A DNA stretch of 64,000 nt from positions 124,001 through 188,000 of the forward strand of contig DVKB01000019.1 in assembly GCA_018716305.1 (NCBI GenBank). The letters run 5' to 3'. Made by a program: the position numbers and the translations under genes. Below the pieces are notes generated by a model. It worked only from the letters and a program-made list of their open reading frames with translations, was not told the DNA's origin and did no database searches. Within the stretch, counting starts at the first letter, position 1, and the number at the start of each line of letters is the position of its first letter. Below, one piece after another: positions 51,641 through 60,998 of the stretch. Origin of the DNA: Candidatus Scatomonas merdigallinarum. GTDB lineage: Bacteria; Bacillota; Clostridia; Lachnospirales; Lachnospiraceae.

Positions 51641-54277
51641 ATGAAAAAATATGGCGTCAATGAACTGCGGCGGATGTTCCTGGAGTTTTTTGAGAGCAAG
51701 GGACATCTGGCAATGAAGAGTTTTTCTCTGATCCCGCAGAACGATAAAAGTCTGCTGCTGATTAACTCCGGAATGGCTCCCTTAAAGCCCTATTTTACCG
51801 GAGCGGAGATCCCTCCCAGAAGAAGGGTCACCACCTGTCAGAAGTGCATCCGCACCGGCGATATTGAGAACGTGGGCAAAACCGCCCGCCACGGCACTTT
51901 TTTTGAGATGCTGGGCAACTTCTCCTTCGGAGATTATTTCAAGAGAGAGGCTATCCACTGGTCCTGGGAGTTCCTGACAGAGGTGGTAGGGCTGCCGGCG
52001 GACCGGCTGTATCCCTCCGTCTATCTGGAGGACGACGAGGCCTATAAGATCTGGAACGAGGAGATCGGCATTGCCCCGGAGAGAATCTTTAAATTCGGGA
52101 AAGAAGACAATTTCTGGGAACACGGAAGCGGCCCCTGCGGCCCCTGCTCCGAGATCTATTATGACCGGGGAGAAAAGTACGGCTGCGGGAAACCGGACTG
52201 CACCGTGGGCTGCGACTGCGACCGCTACATGGAAGTCTGGAACAACGTGTTTACCCAGTTTGACAACGACGGTCAGGGCCACTATACAGAGCTGGATCAG
52301 AAGAACATCGACACCGGCATGGGCCTGGAGCGTCTGGCGGTGGTAGTGCAGGATGTGGATTCTATCTTCGATGTGGATACCATCCAGGCTCTGCGGAACA
52401 AAGTCTGTGAGATCGCCGGCAAAGAGTACCACAAAGACCATCAGGACGATGTGTCCATCCGCCTTATCACGGACCACATCCGTTCCGCCACCTTTATGAT
52501 TTCCGACGGCATCATGCCCACCAACGAGGGCCGGGGCTATGTGCTCCGCCGTCTGATCCGCCGGGCGGCCCGCCATGGAAGGCTTCTGGGCATTGACCGG
52601 ATATTCCTCTCCGAACTGTCCGCTTCCGTGATCCAGGGAAGCAAAGACGGCTACCCGGAGCTGGAGGAGAAGAAGGAATTTATCTTCAACGTGCTGAACA
52701 ATGAGGAAAAGCAGTTTAACAAGACCATCGACCAGGGACTTCGGATCCTGTCTGACCTGGAGGAGAAGATGGCTGCCTCCGGGGAGAAGATCCTTTCCGG
52801 ACAGGATGCTTTCCGCCTTTACGATACCTACGGTTTCCCCATGGATCTGACCCGGGAGATCCTCCAGGAGAAGGGGTACGCCATCGACGAGGAGGGCTTT
52901 GCCGCTTCCATGAAGGAGCAGCAGGAGCGGGCCAGAAACGCCAGGGAGACCTCCAATTACATGGGTGCCGACGCCACGGTCTATGACCTCATCGATCCCT
53001 CCGTCACCACCAGCTTTGTGGGCTATGACCATCTGACCTGGGAGTCTCCCGTGACAGTGCTCACCGGGGAGACGGAGCTGAAGGATTCCCTTATGGAAGG
53101 AGAAAAAGGCACCATCCTGGTACAGGAGACGCCTTTCTACGCCACCATGGGCGGCCAGGAGGGAGATACCGGCGTGATTCGGGGCGCCAACGGTCTTTTT
53201 GAAGTCCAGGATACCATTCATCTTCGGGGCGGCCGCTACGGCCATGTGGGCGTGATGAAGTCCGGCATGATCTCCGCCGGGGAGAAGGTGGAGCTGGAAG
53301 TAGACAAGGCTTCCAGACTGGATACAGAGAAAAACCACAGCGCCACCCATCTGCTGCAGAAGGCCCTGAAGACGGTGCTTGGCACTCATGTAGAACAGAA
53401 GGGATCCCTGGTGACTCCCGGCAGGCTGCGTTTTGACTTTGCCCATTTCCAGGCCATGACCCAGGAAGAAATCCAGAAGGTGGAAACCCTGGTCAATGAA
53501 AAGATCCGGGAGAATTTGCCGGTGCGGACCGACATCATGTCCCTGGAGGACGCCAAGAAGACGGGAGCCATGGCTCTCTTCGGCGAAAAATACGGGGATG
53601 AGGTCCGGGTGGTATCCATGGGAGATTTCTCCCGGGAACTCTGCGGCGGAACTCACGTAAAAGCCACCGGGGAGATCACCCTCTTTAAGATCCTGTCCGA
53701 GGCGGGAGTAGCCGCCGGGGTGCGCCGGATCGAGGCCCTCACCGGCCAGGCGGTCATCGATTACTATAAGAAAGAAGAGGAAGAGCTGCAGGAGATCGCC
53801 GCCCTGCTGAAGACCAACGCCGCCGGCATCCGGGAGAAGATCACCCATCTCCAGGCGGAGGTGAAAGCTCTTCACAGCGAGAATGAGTCCCTGAAGAGCA
53901 AGATGGCCCAGGAGTCCCTGGGAGACGTCATGGATCAGGTAACAGAAGTAAAAGGCGTGAAGCTCCTGGCCGCCGCGGTGCCGGAGGTGGATATGAACGG
54001 TCTGCGGGAACTGGGGGACAGCCTGAAAGAGAAACTGGGACAGGGCGTGGTGGTCCTGGCCTCCGCCAAGGAAGGCAAGGTGAACCTGATCGCCATGGTC
54101 ACCGAGGAGGCCCAGAAAAAAGGCGCTCACGCAGGCAACCTGGTGAAAGCGGCGGCGGCCATTGTGGGCGGCGGCGGCGGCGGACGGCCCAATATGGCCC
54201 AGGCCGGAGGAAAAAATCCGGACAAGATCCCGGAAGCCATTGCCAAAGTGCCGGAGATCCTGGGAGGACAGCTGTAA
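51641..54277 (+). CDS. alaS: Alanyl-tRNA synthetase
   Basis: The 878-residue protein has the class II aminoacylation domain (NELRRMFLEFFESKGH, RVTTCQKCIRTGDIENVG, GPCSEIYYDRG), the editing domain with HSATHLL and CGGTHV zinc ligands, and the C-Ala domain ending in GGGGGGRPNMAQAGG. Full length. AGGAGG lies before the ATG. Confidence 0.97.
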   Translation: MKKYGVNELRRMFLEFFESKGHLAMKSFSLIPQNDKSLLLINSGMAPLKPYFTGAEIPPRRRVTTCQKCIRTGDIENVGKTARHGTFFEMLGNFSFGDYFKREAIHWSWEFLTEVVGLPADRLYPSVYLEDDEAYKIWNEEIGIAPERIFKFGKEDNFWEHGSGPCGPCSEIYYDRGEKYGCGKPDCTVGCDCDRYMEVWNNVFTQFDNDGQGHYTELDQKNIDTGMGLERLAVVVQDVDSIFDVDTIQALRNKVCEIAGKEYHKDHQDDVSIRLITDHIRSATFMISDGIMPTNEGRGYVLRRLIRRAARHGRLLGIDRIFLSELSASVIQGSKDGYPELEEKKEFIFNVLNNEEKQFNKTIDQGLRILSDLEEKMAASGEKILSGQDAFRLYDTYGFPMDLTREILQEKGYAIDEEGFAASMKEQQERARNARETSNYMGADATVYDLIDPSVTTSFVGYDHLTWESPVTVLTGETELKDSLMEGEKGTILVQETPFYATMGGQEGDTGVIRGANGLFEVQDTIHLRGGRYGHVGVMKSGMISAGEKVELEVDKASRLDTEKNHSATHLLQKALKTVLGTHVEQKGSLVTPGRLRFDFAHFQAMTQEEIQKVETLVNEKIRENLPVRTDIMSLEDAKKTGAMALFGEKYGDEVRVVSMGDFSRELCGGTHVKATGEITLFKILSEAGVAAGVRRIEALTGQAVIDYYKKEEEELQEIAALLKTNAAGIREKITHLQAEVKALHSENESLKSKMAQESLGDVMDQVTEVKGVKLLAAAVPEVDMNGLRELGDSLKEKLGQGVVVLASAKEGKVNLIAMVTEEAQKKGAHAGNLVKAAAAIVGGGGGGRPNMAQAGGKNPDKIPEAIAKVPEILGGQL

Positions 54278-54303
54278 TTCTTTCAGAAAATGTATAAAAT
54301 TGG

Positions 54304-54331
54304 TTGACGAACAGCAAAAATCTGCTATAAT
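54304..54331 (+). promoter_or_regulatory. rpsU promoter
   Basis: TTGACG (54304-54309), 16 bases, TATAAT (54326-54331), in the 131-base gap between alaS and rpsU. Confidence 0.75.
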
Positions 54332-54408
54332 AAAACCAGTGCAAAAAAATACCCGTACAGTTGTATTTAAGCACAATCTACAACTGGAGGGAGGTTAGGT
54401 GTGAGAAT

Positions 54409-54585
54409 ATGTCAAATGTGATCGTTAAAGAGAACGAGACTCTGGACAGCGCCTTACGCAGATTCAAACGCAGCTGCGCAAAGGCCGGTATCCAGCAGGA
54501 GATCCGCAAGAGAGAGCATTACGAGAAACCCAGTGTTCGTCGTAAGAAAAAATCCGAAGCGGCCAGAAAACGTAAATATAATTAA
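54409..54585 (+). CDS. rpsU: 30S ribosomal protein S21
   Basis: The 58-residue basic protein matches S21: [22 protein letters not shown], then [21 protein letters not shown]. The internal ATG at 54409 is the family start; the upstream in-frame codons to 54361 are leader. Confidence 0.96.
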   Translation: MSNVIVKENETLDSALRRFKRSCAKAGIQQEIRKREHYEKPSVRRKKKSEAARKRKYN

Positions 54586-54594
54586 TTGTGCAGC

Positions 54595-54627
54595 AAAAAA
54601 GCCTTGACGCGCGTCAGGGCTTTTTTG
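54595..54627 (+). terminator. Rho-independent terminator after rpsU
   Basis: AAAAAAGCCTTGACG pairs with CGTCAGGGCTTTTTT around a short GC loop; a T6 run completes it. Confidence 0.9.
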
Positions 54628-54683
54628 TACTATATAGCAGAAAAGCTGAGATATCTGATTAACACGTAAGAGGAAGGCAGAAA

Positions 54684-56237
54684 ATGATTTTTGGCACATT
54701 TAAAAAGTTTCTGAAGTTTATCTCAAACCGGATTACCCTGACGGTAATCGCTCTGTTCATTCAGTTCATGTTTTATTTCCTGATCTACTGGTACCTGACC
54801 AGCCGCTATCTCCTTGCCAATGTGATCATGTGGATCGTGGCGGTGGTGACGGTGCTGTGGCTCACCAACAGCCGCATCAACCCGGGATATAAGCTGATCT
54901 GGACCAGCCTGATCCTTGCCCTGCCCCTGGTGGGAATCGTCATGTATTTTTCGGCCGGAAAATCCCGGGTGGCGAAATTGTTTCAGAAGGAAATGAAAAA
55001 AATAGAGACGGAAATGGGGGATGTGCTGGAGGAAGACCCGGAAGTGCGGAAACATATGGACCAGGAGGACCTGGGCATCTCCAACCAGTCCCGGTATCTG
55101 GAACGGATGGCGAAAGCCCCGGCCTATGAACACACTGTGACGGAATATTTTTCAGTGGGGGAGGACTGGTTCGCCAAATACGTGGAAGAGCTGAAAAAGG
55201 CGAAACATTATATTTTCCTGGAGTTTTTTATTATCAGTCCGGGATATATGTGGAATACAGTGCTGGAGATCCTGAAGGAGAAGGTAAAGGAGGGTGTGGA
55301 TGTAAGAATCATCTACGACGGCATGATCTGTGTTACCACTCTGCCCCCCAAATATTATAAGGTGCTTCAGTCTTACGGGATTAAATGCGCGGCCTTCAAT
55401 CCCTTCCGTCCGGTGCTGAATATAATCCAGAATAACAGAGACCACAGGAAAATTACAGTCATTGACGGACATACCGCTTTTACCGGCGGAATCAATCTTT
55501 CGGATGAGTATATTAACCAGTGGGAGCGTTTCGGCCATTGGAAGGATTCAGGAATCTATCTTCACGGGGAAGCGGTCTGGAGTTTTACGGTTATGTTTCT
55601 GAAAATGTGGTCGGTGATTACCGGCCTGCCCTGCGATATTTCTTCCCTGTACCGTCCCAACCAGTATTATCTGGAAACATTTCCCAGCGACGGCTTCGTG
55701 CAGCCCTACGGGGATTCTCCTCTGGACGACGAGACGGTAGGGGAGAATGTGTACCGCAATATTATCAGCAACGCGAAAAAATATGTATATATTTTCACTC
55801 CCTACCTGGTGCTGGACAACGAGATCATGACGGAGCTGTGCACCGCCTCCCGCAAGGGGGTGGATGTGCGGATCGTAACGCCGGGCATTCCGGATAAAAA
55901 AATGGTTTTCCTGCTGTCCCAGTCCTACTACGAGCAGCTTTTGGAGGCGGGGGTGCGTATTTACCAATATACTCCCGGATTTATCCATTCCAAAAGCTTT
56001 GTGTCGGACGATGAGGTGGCGGTGGTAGGTTCCATCAATCTGGATTACAGAAGCCTGTACCTTCACTTTGAATGCGGCTGCTGGATGTACAAAACAGCGT
56101 CCGTCATGCAGGTGAAGCAGGATGCTCTGAATACCTTTGAGATTTCCCGGGAAATCGATCTGGATTTCTGCCGGAACCGGAATATAGCGGTCAGGGGATT
56201 CCAGGCAATTTTAAGGCTGATCGCGCCGACACTGTAA
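54684..56237 (+). CDS. cls: Cardiolipin synthase (phospholipase D family)
   Basis: Makes cardiolipin from phosphatidylglycerol. The 517-residue product has two N-terminal membrane helices (about 14-35 and 43-62) plus a third near 72-90. Two PLD active-site motifs follow: HRKITVIDGHTAFTGGINL near residue 255 and HSKSFVSDDEVAVVGSINLDYRS near residue 435. Complete and monocistronic. Confidence 0.93.
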   Translation: MIFGTFKKFLKFISNRITLTVIALFIQFMFYFLIYWYLTSRYLLANVIMWIVAVVTVLWLTNSRINPGYKLIWTSLILALPLVGIVMYFSAGKSRVAKLFQKEMKKIETEMGDVLEEDPEVRKHMDQEDLGISNQSRYLERMAKAPAYEHTVTEYFSVGEDWFAKYVEELKKAKHYIFLEFFIISPGYMWNTVLEILKEKVKEGVDVRIIYDGMICVTTLPPKYYKVLQSYGIKCAAFNPFRPVLNIIQNNRDHRKITVIDGHTAFTGGINLSDEYINQWERFGHWKDSGIYLHGEAVWSFTVMFLKMWSVITGLPCDISSLYRPNQYYLETFPSDGFVQPYGDSPLDDETVGENVYRNIISNAKKYVYIFTPYLVLDNEIMTELCTASRKGVDVRIVTPGIPDKKMVFLLSQSYYEQLLEAGVRIYQYTPGFIHSKSFVSDDEVAVVGSINLDYRSLYLHFECGCWMYKTASVMQVKQDALNTFEISREIDLDFCRNRNIAVRGFQAILRLIAPTL

Positions 56238-56300
56238 AAGCCGCATAACCAATTCCCCTTTCTCATAGACTGGTAGCAGAATAGATGAGAGGGAGGGACT

Positions 56301-57488
56301 ATGAAAAAAATTTTCTGTGTCCTGCTGATACTGTCGTTTCTGGCGCCTGCGCTCTGTCCCTGGAAGGTATACGCGGAGCCGGAAATTTCCGCTCCCGGCG
56401 CCGTGCTTATGGAGATGAGCACCGGGGAGATCCTGTACGAGAAAAATGCAGACGAGCAGAGAAGTCCGGCCAGCATTACCAAGATCATGACACTGATCCT
56501 GATCTTTGACGCGCTGGAGGAGGGAGCCATTCATCTGGAGGATCCGGTGACTACCAGCGCGTACGCCAAAAGTATGGGCGGGTCCCAGGTCTTTCTGGAG
56601 GAAGGGGAGCAGCAGACCGTGGAGACGCTGATCAAATGCATTGTCATCGCCTCCGGCAACGATGCTTCTGTGGCCATGGCGGAGTACATAGCGGGAAGTG
56701 AAGGGGATTTTGTGGAACGTATGAATGAACGGGCGGCCGGGCTGCAGATGGCGGGCACCCGTTTTGAGGACTGCTGCGGCCTTACAGATTCCGCGGGGCA
56801 TTATACCACAGCCAGGGATGTGGCGATTATGTCCCGGGAACTGATCCGGCGGTATCCAAAGATTCTTCAGTATTCCTCTATCTGGATGGAGGATATTACC
56901 CATGTAACCCGCCAGGGTTCCAAGCCCTTTACCCTTTCCAATACCAATAAGCTGATCCGCGGTTATGAAGGCTGCCTGGGCCTGAAAACCGGAAGCACGG
57001 ACGCGGCGAAATACTGTGTCAGCGCCGTGGCGGAGCGGAACGGTATGACACTGATCGCTGTGGTCATGGGAGCGCCGGATCATAAAGTGCGGTTCCAGGA
57101 TGCCTCCGCCATGCTGGATTACGGATTCGGAAGCTGTCAGCTGTATGTAGATGAAAATCAGGAACCGCTGGAGCCGGCGCCGGTTGACGGGTCAACGGTA
57201 AAGACAGTTCCCCTGGAGTATGAGGAAGAATTCCGGTTTCTGGAACGGGAGGGCAGAGATCTGTCCGCTGTGAAAAAAACCATCGAAGTAAAGGATTCTG
57301 TAAAGGCGCCGGTGCGGAAAGGAGAAAACGCGGGCAGGGCCGTCTATACGCTGGAAGGAGAAGAACTGGGAAGCGTAGCCATTGTCTATGGGGCCGACGC
57401 GGAAAAAGCGGGGTACGGGGACTGCCTGAAGAGGGCCTGGGATATATTCCTCGCGCCGGGAGGAGAACACAGACAGAGAGAAGGATAA
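56301..57488 (+). CDS. D-alanyl-D-alanine carboxypeptidase (penicillin-binding protein, DacF type)
   Basis: Trims the terminal D-Ala from peptidoglycan stem peptides outside the membrane. The 395-residue product has a signal peptide (KKIFCVLLILSFLAPALC), the SxxK motif SPASITKIMT, SGN in IASGNDASVAMAEYI and KTG in LKTGSTDAAKYC. A C-terminal PBP5-like domain of about 110 residues follows. It begins a run with larC, a phosphoesterase, scpAB and a second carboxypeptidase. Confidence 0.92.
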   Translation: MKKIFCVLLILSFLAPALCPWKVYAEPEISAPGAVLMEMSTGEILYEKNADEQRSPASITKIMTLILIFDALEEGAIHLEDPVTTSAYAKSMGGSQVFLEEGEQQTVETLIKCIVIASGNDASVAMAEYIAGSEGDFVERMNERAAGLQMAGTRFEDCCGLTDSAGHYTTARDVAIMSRELIRRYPKILQYSSIWMEDITHVTRQGSKPFTLSNTNKLIRGYEGCLGLKTGSTDAAKYCVSAVAERNGMTLIAVVMGAPDHKVRFQDASAMLDYGFGSCQLYVDENQEPLEPAPVDGSTVKTVPLEYEEEFRFLEREGRDLSAVKKTIEVKDSVKAPVRKGENAGRAVYTLEGEELGSVAIVYGADAEKAGYGDCLKRAWDIFLAPGGEHRQREG

Positions 57489-57492
57489 TGCG

Positions 57493-58704
57493 ATGAAAGA
57501 AAAAATTTTGTATCTGGAATGCTATTCGGGCATCAGCGGGGATATGACGGTGGGAGCTCTGCTGGATCTGGGGGCGGACGCCGGGCATCTGCGGGAAGAA
57601 CTGAAGAAGCTGCCCGCAGAGGGGTATGAGCTGCGGTTTGGCAGAAGAAAGGTCAGAGGGATCGACGCCTTTGATTTTGATGTGATTCTTGCAGAACAGG
57701 AAGAACATACCCATTCCCATTCCCATCACCACCGGACCATGAAAGAGATCCGGGAGATTCTTCTGGGTTCGGAGCTCTCCGAAACAGTAAAGGAAACAGC
57801 TCTTAAAATATTTACGGTTCTGGCGGAGGCGGAGGGAAAGGTACACGGAAAATCCCCGGAGGATGTGGCCTTCCACGAGGTGGGAGCGGTGGACTCCATT
57901 GTGGATATTGTGGGAACCGCCGTCTGTCTGGAAGATCTGGGAATTCAAAAGCTCTTTTACTCGGAGCTTTATGAGGGAAGAGGCCATGTCCGATGCCAGC
58001 ACGGCCTGATGCCGGTGCCGGTGCCGGCGGTGCTGGAACTGTCAGCGGCCCACGGCCTGAGGCTGCATCTCACAGAAACCCGGGGAGAGATGGTGACGCC
58101 CACCGGCGCCGCGATTCTGGCAGCTCTGGGACATCGGGAAGAAGATCCTCTTCAGGGGAGAAAAATAGTGGGAATCGGCATCGGCGCCGGGAAAAAGGAA
58201 TTTCCCCATGCCAACATCCTCCGGGCCCTTCTGCTGGAGGAGGAAACCGGGGAGCCGGCAGAGACGGAGGACGTCTGGGTTCTGGAAACCAATGTGGATG
58301 ATTCCACAGGAGAGGAACTGGGATACTGCCTGGAACATCTGCTTCGGGCCGGGGCAAAAGATGCCTGCTGCATTCCTATTGGAATGAAAAAGAGCCGGCC
58401 GGCCTTTCTTCTGCAGGCAATCTGCGACGAGGAGCACAGGGAAGCCCTGGAAAATCTGATTTTCCGGGAAACCACTTCTATCGGTTTCCGCAGGTACCGG
58501 CAGGCCAGAAGAGTGCTGCCCAGGGAAATCTGTCTTTTTGAGAGCAGTCTGGGACCGGTGCGGATCAAATACTGCCGCCATCTGGATCAGACTTTTGCCT
58601 ATCCGGAATATGAGGACGCCGCAGAACTGGCGGAGAAGACCGGAAAACCGTTCCGGGAAGTGATGGATCTGCTGAAAAAAGAAGCGGCAGAGGGCATCCG
58701 CTGA
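57493..58704 (+). CDS. larC: LarC-like nickel insertion protein (nickel-pincer cofactor biosynthesis)
   Basis: LarC uses CTP to insert nickel into the pincer cofactor of lactate racemase-type enzymes. The 403-residue single frame has LYLECYSGISGDMTVGALLDLGA at the N-terminus, a His-rich loop (EEHTHSHSHHH) near residue 75, FHEVGAVDSIVDIVG, TPTGAAIL and the C-terminal LETNVDDSTGE. In some lactobacilli larC is split by a programmed frameshift; here it is continuous. larA, larB and larE are not in the window. Confidence 0.9.
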   Translation: MKEKILYLECYSGISGDMTVGALLDLGADAGHLREELKKLPAEGYELRFGRRKVRGIDAFDFDVILAEQEEHTHSHSHHHRTMKEIREILLGSELSETVKETALKIFTVLAEAEGKVHGKSPEDVAFHEVGAVDSIVDIVGTAVCLEDLGIQKLFYSELYEGRGHVRCQHGLMPVPVPAVLELSAAHGLRLHLTETRGEMVTPTGAAILAALGHREEDPLQGRKIVGIGIGAGKKEFPHANILRALLLEEETGEPAETEDVWVLETNVDDSTGEELGYCLEHLLRAGAKDACCIPIGMKKSRPAFLLQAICDEEHREALENLIFRETTSIGFRRYRQARRVLPREICLFESSLGPVRIKYCRHLDQTFAYPEYEDAAELAEKTGKPFREVMDLLKKEAAEGIR

Positions 58705-58750
58705 GGGGAAAATGGTTGCGCGCCCGGGGAAAATATAGTAAGATAGGTCC

Positions 58751-59545
58751 ATGAAAAAATTTGTGGTCAGAACCTATGAGTTACGAAAAAATCAAAAAAG
58801 CGGACCGGGGGCGGCGTCTCTGAGGTTCGCTTTTCTTACGGATCTTCACAGCGTGGAGAACGGAGAGCAGAACAGTCTGCTGCTGAAAGCCATGGAAAAA
58901 GAAAATCCGGACGCGGTGCTCTGCGGCGGCGATATGATCGTGGGAAAACCGGGGCAGACGCCGGATACGGCCCTGAGACTTATGGAACAGCTGCGAAAAC
59001 GCTGGCCGGTGATCCATGCCATGGGAAATCACGAATATCGGGCCAAAATCTATCCGGAGGTATACGGCGCTCTGTATGAAAGATACCGGTCCGGGCTGAA
59101 GGCCTGCGGTGTGATCCTTCTTGATAACCAGCGGCGGGAGATGGTGCTGAAGGGCCGCAGGGTTCTCTGCTGCGGACTGAGCATTTCCAGAGAATATTAC
59201 CAGCGGTTTCAGCGCCGTCCCCTTTCCCTGGAGCAGATTCAGAAACAGATTGGTTTGCCGGACCGGGAGGCTGTTTCCATTCTCCTTGCCCATAACCCCC
59301 TGTATCTGGAAACGTATCTGAAATGGGGAGGAAACGTGACGCTTTGCGGACATTATCACGGAGGCGTTCTGGGACTTGGAAAACACAGAGGGCTGATCAG
59401 CCCGGATTTCCGGATCTTTCCCCGGGAAGCCCGGGGTCTGTTCGGGGGAGAAAATTGCTGGGGAATTGTGGGAGCCGGCATCGGGGAGCACACCATTCCG
59501 GTACGGATCCATAATCCCAGAGAACTGGTGATCTTTACGGTATAG
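58751..59545 (+). CDS. Calcineurin-like metallophosphoesterase (YkuE-like)
   Basis: The 264-residue protein has all phosphoesterase metal motifs: TDLHS (DxH) near residue 30, CGGDMIV (GGD), MGNHEYR (GNHE), LLAHNPLY and CGHYHGGV. No clear signal peptide or membrane helix. Substrate unknown; relatives act on nucleotides or UDP-sugar lipids. Confidence 0.87.
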   Translation: MKKFVVRTYELRKNQKSGPGAASLRFAFLTDLHSVENGEQNSLLLKAMEKENPDAVLCGGDMIVGKPGQTPDTALRLMEQLRKRWPVIHAMGNHEYRAKIYPEVYGALYERYRSGLKACGVILLDNQRREMVLKGRRVLCCGLSISREYYQRFQRRPLSLEQIQKQIGLPDREAVSILLAHNPLYLETYLKWGGNVTLCGHYHGGVLGLGKHRGLISPDFRIFPREARGLFGGENCWGIVGAGIGEHTIPVRIHNPRELVIFTV

Positions 59546-59558
59546 GAGGAGTTTGACC

Positions 59559-60356
59559 ATGGCGATTCCGGTAAAGCTGCCGGTATTTGAAGGGCCTCTG
59601 GATTTGCTGCTGCATCTCATTGATAAAAATAAAATAGATATTTATGATATCCCTATCGCGGAAGTCACGGATCAGTATCTGGAGTACATCCGGCAAATGA
59701 ACCATGAGGACATGAATGTGACCAGTGAATTCATGGTAATGGCGGCCACCTTGATTGATATCAAATGCAGAATGCTGCTGCCCAGGGAGGTCAATGAGGA
59801 AGGCCAGGAGGAGGATCCCAGAGAGGAACTGGTGACACAGCTTCTGGAGTACAAAAAATACAAATACATATCCGGGGAACTGAGGGAAAAAATGGAAGAG
59901 GCAGGACAGTCTTTTTTTCGGAAGCCGGATCTTCCGGAGAGCGTTCTGGCGTACCGTCCCCCGGTGGATACCACAGGGCTTCTGCAGGATGTGACCCTGG
60001 AGAAGCTGCATCAGATTTTCAGAGAAGTCCTGCGGAGGCAGGAAGACAAGATTGATCCCATCCGGAGCCGTTTCGGCCATATTGAGAAAGAGGAGGTCTC
60101 TCTTCCCGACAAAATGACCTTTGTGGAGCGGTACGCGGTGGAAAGACGGAAGTTTTCTTTTCGGAATCTTCTGGAGGGGCAGAAAAGCCGGATACAGCTG
60201 GTGGTAACCTTTCTGGCGGTTCTGGAGCTGATGAAGACAGGCAAGATACGCATCTGCCAGCAGGAAATTTTCGGCGAGATCCAGATCGAATCCCTGGAGG
60301 ACGCGGACACGGTAGTAGTACCTTATACAGAAGAGGTGGATACAGATGGAAGATGA
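59559..60356 (+). CDS. scpA: Segregation and condensation protein A (ScpA)
   Basis: Kleisin subunit that bridges the SMC heads for chromosome compaction. The 265-residue product begins with the family's PVFEGPLDLLLHLIDKNKIDIYDIPIAEVTDQYL; a C-terminal winged helix (FLAVLELMKTGKIRICQQEIFGEI) follows. ATG at 59559 has AGGAGG 10 bases upstream and replaces a TTG two codons earlier. It overlaps scpB by 11 bases. Confidence 0.95.
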   Translation: MAIPVKLPVFEGPLDLLLHLIDKNKIDIYDIPIAEVTDQYLEYIRQMNHEDMNVTSEFMVMAATLIDIKCRMLLPREVNEEGQEEDPREELVTQLLEYKKYKYISGELREKMEEAGQSFFRKPDLPESVLAYRPPVDTTGLLQDVTLEKLHQIFREVLRRQEDKIDPIRSRFGHIEKEEVSLPDKMTFVERYAVERRKFSFRNLLEGQKSRIQLVVTFLAVLELMKTGKIRICQQEIFGEIQIESLEDADTVVVPYTEEVDTDGR

Positions 60357-60915
60357 AAAACTGCAGGGAGCCGTGGAGGCCATTCTCTTTGCCATGGGCG
60401 GGGCAGTGGAACTGAAGAAAATTGCCGCTGCTATCGGAAAAACGCCCGAGGAGACAAAGAAAATCCTGGAGCAGTACCAGACACGCTGCAGCCGGGAGGA
60501 CAGGGGGATCTGTCTTATTGAGCTGGAGGACAGCTACCAGCTCTGCACCAAAAAAGAGTTTTACAGCTGCCTTACCGCGATTTTAAGCCAGCCGAAAAAA
60601 GCCGCTCTCACAGACGTAATGATGGAAACCCTGGCCATTATCGCTTACCGGCAGCCGGTGACCAAAGCGGAAATTGAAAAGATCCGGGGTGTAAAAAGCG
60701 ACCATGCGGTAAATAAGCTGATTGAATACGGTCTGGTTCAGGAACTGGGCAGGCTGGACGCTCCGGGAAGGCCGCTGCTGTTTGGCACTACGGAGGAATT
60801 TCTGAGGGATTTCGGAATTGACTCCAGAGAAAACCTTCCGGAAATCAGTCCGGTGCTGCTGGAGGATTTTAAGGAGGAGGCGGAAGCGGAAGCAGGAGTC
60901 AAGGTGGAAGTGTGA
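60346..60915 (+). CDS. scpB: Segregation and condensation protein B (ScpB)
   Basis: Kleisin-associated winged-helix protein of the SMC complex. The 189-residue product has VEAILFAMGGAVELKKIAAAIG, LTDVMMETLAIIAYRQPVTKAEIEKIRGVKSDHAVNKLIEYGLVQELGR and GRPLLFGTTEEFLRDFGI, all diagnostic. Translationally coupled to scpA. Confidence 0.95.
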   Translation: MEDEKLQGAVEAILFAMGGAVELKKIAAAIGKTPEETKKILEQYQTRCSREDRGICLIELEDSYQLCTKKEFYSCLTAILSQPKKAALTDVMMETLAIIAYRQPVTKAEIEKIRGVKSDHAVNKLIEYGLVQELGRLDAPGRPLLFGTTEEFLRDFGIDSRENLPEISPVLLEDFKEEAEAEAGVKVEV

Positions 60916-60998
60916 TTCCCGGCAGGCGTATGAAAAAGGCAGATGTTCCATATACTACAGGAGAAAGGAAATGACGGAAAGGAAGGACAACTGCCTGT

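Noticed and set aside
51782..54376. 864-codon open frame on the - strand opposite alaS
   Set aside because: It is the shadow of the GC-rich alaS codon pattern; no RBS, no recognisable domains and alaS is certain.
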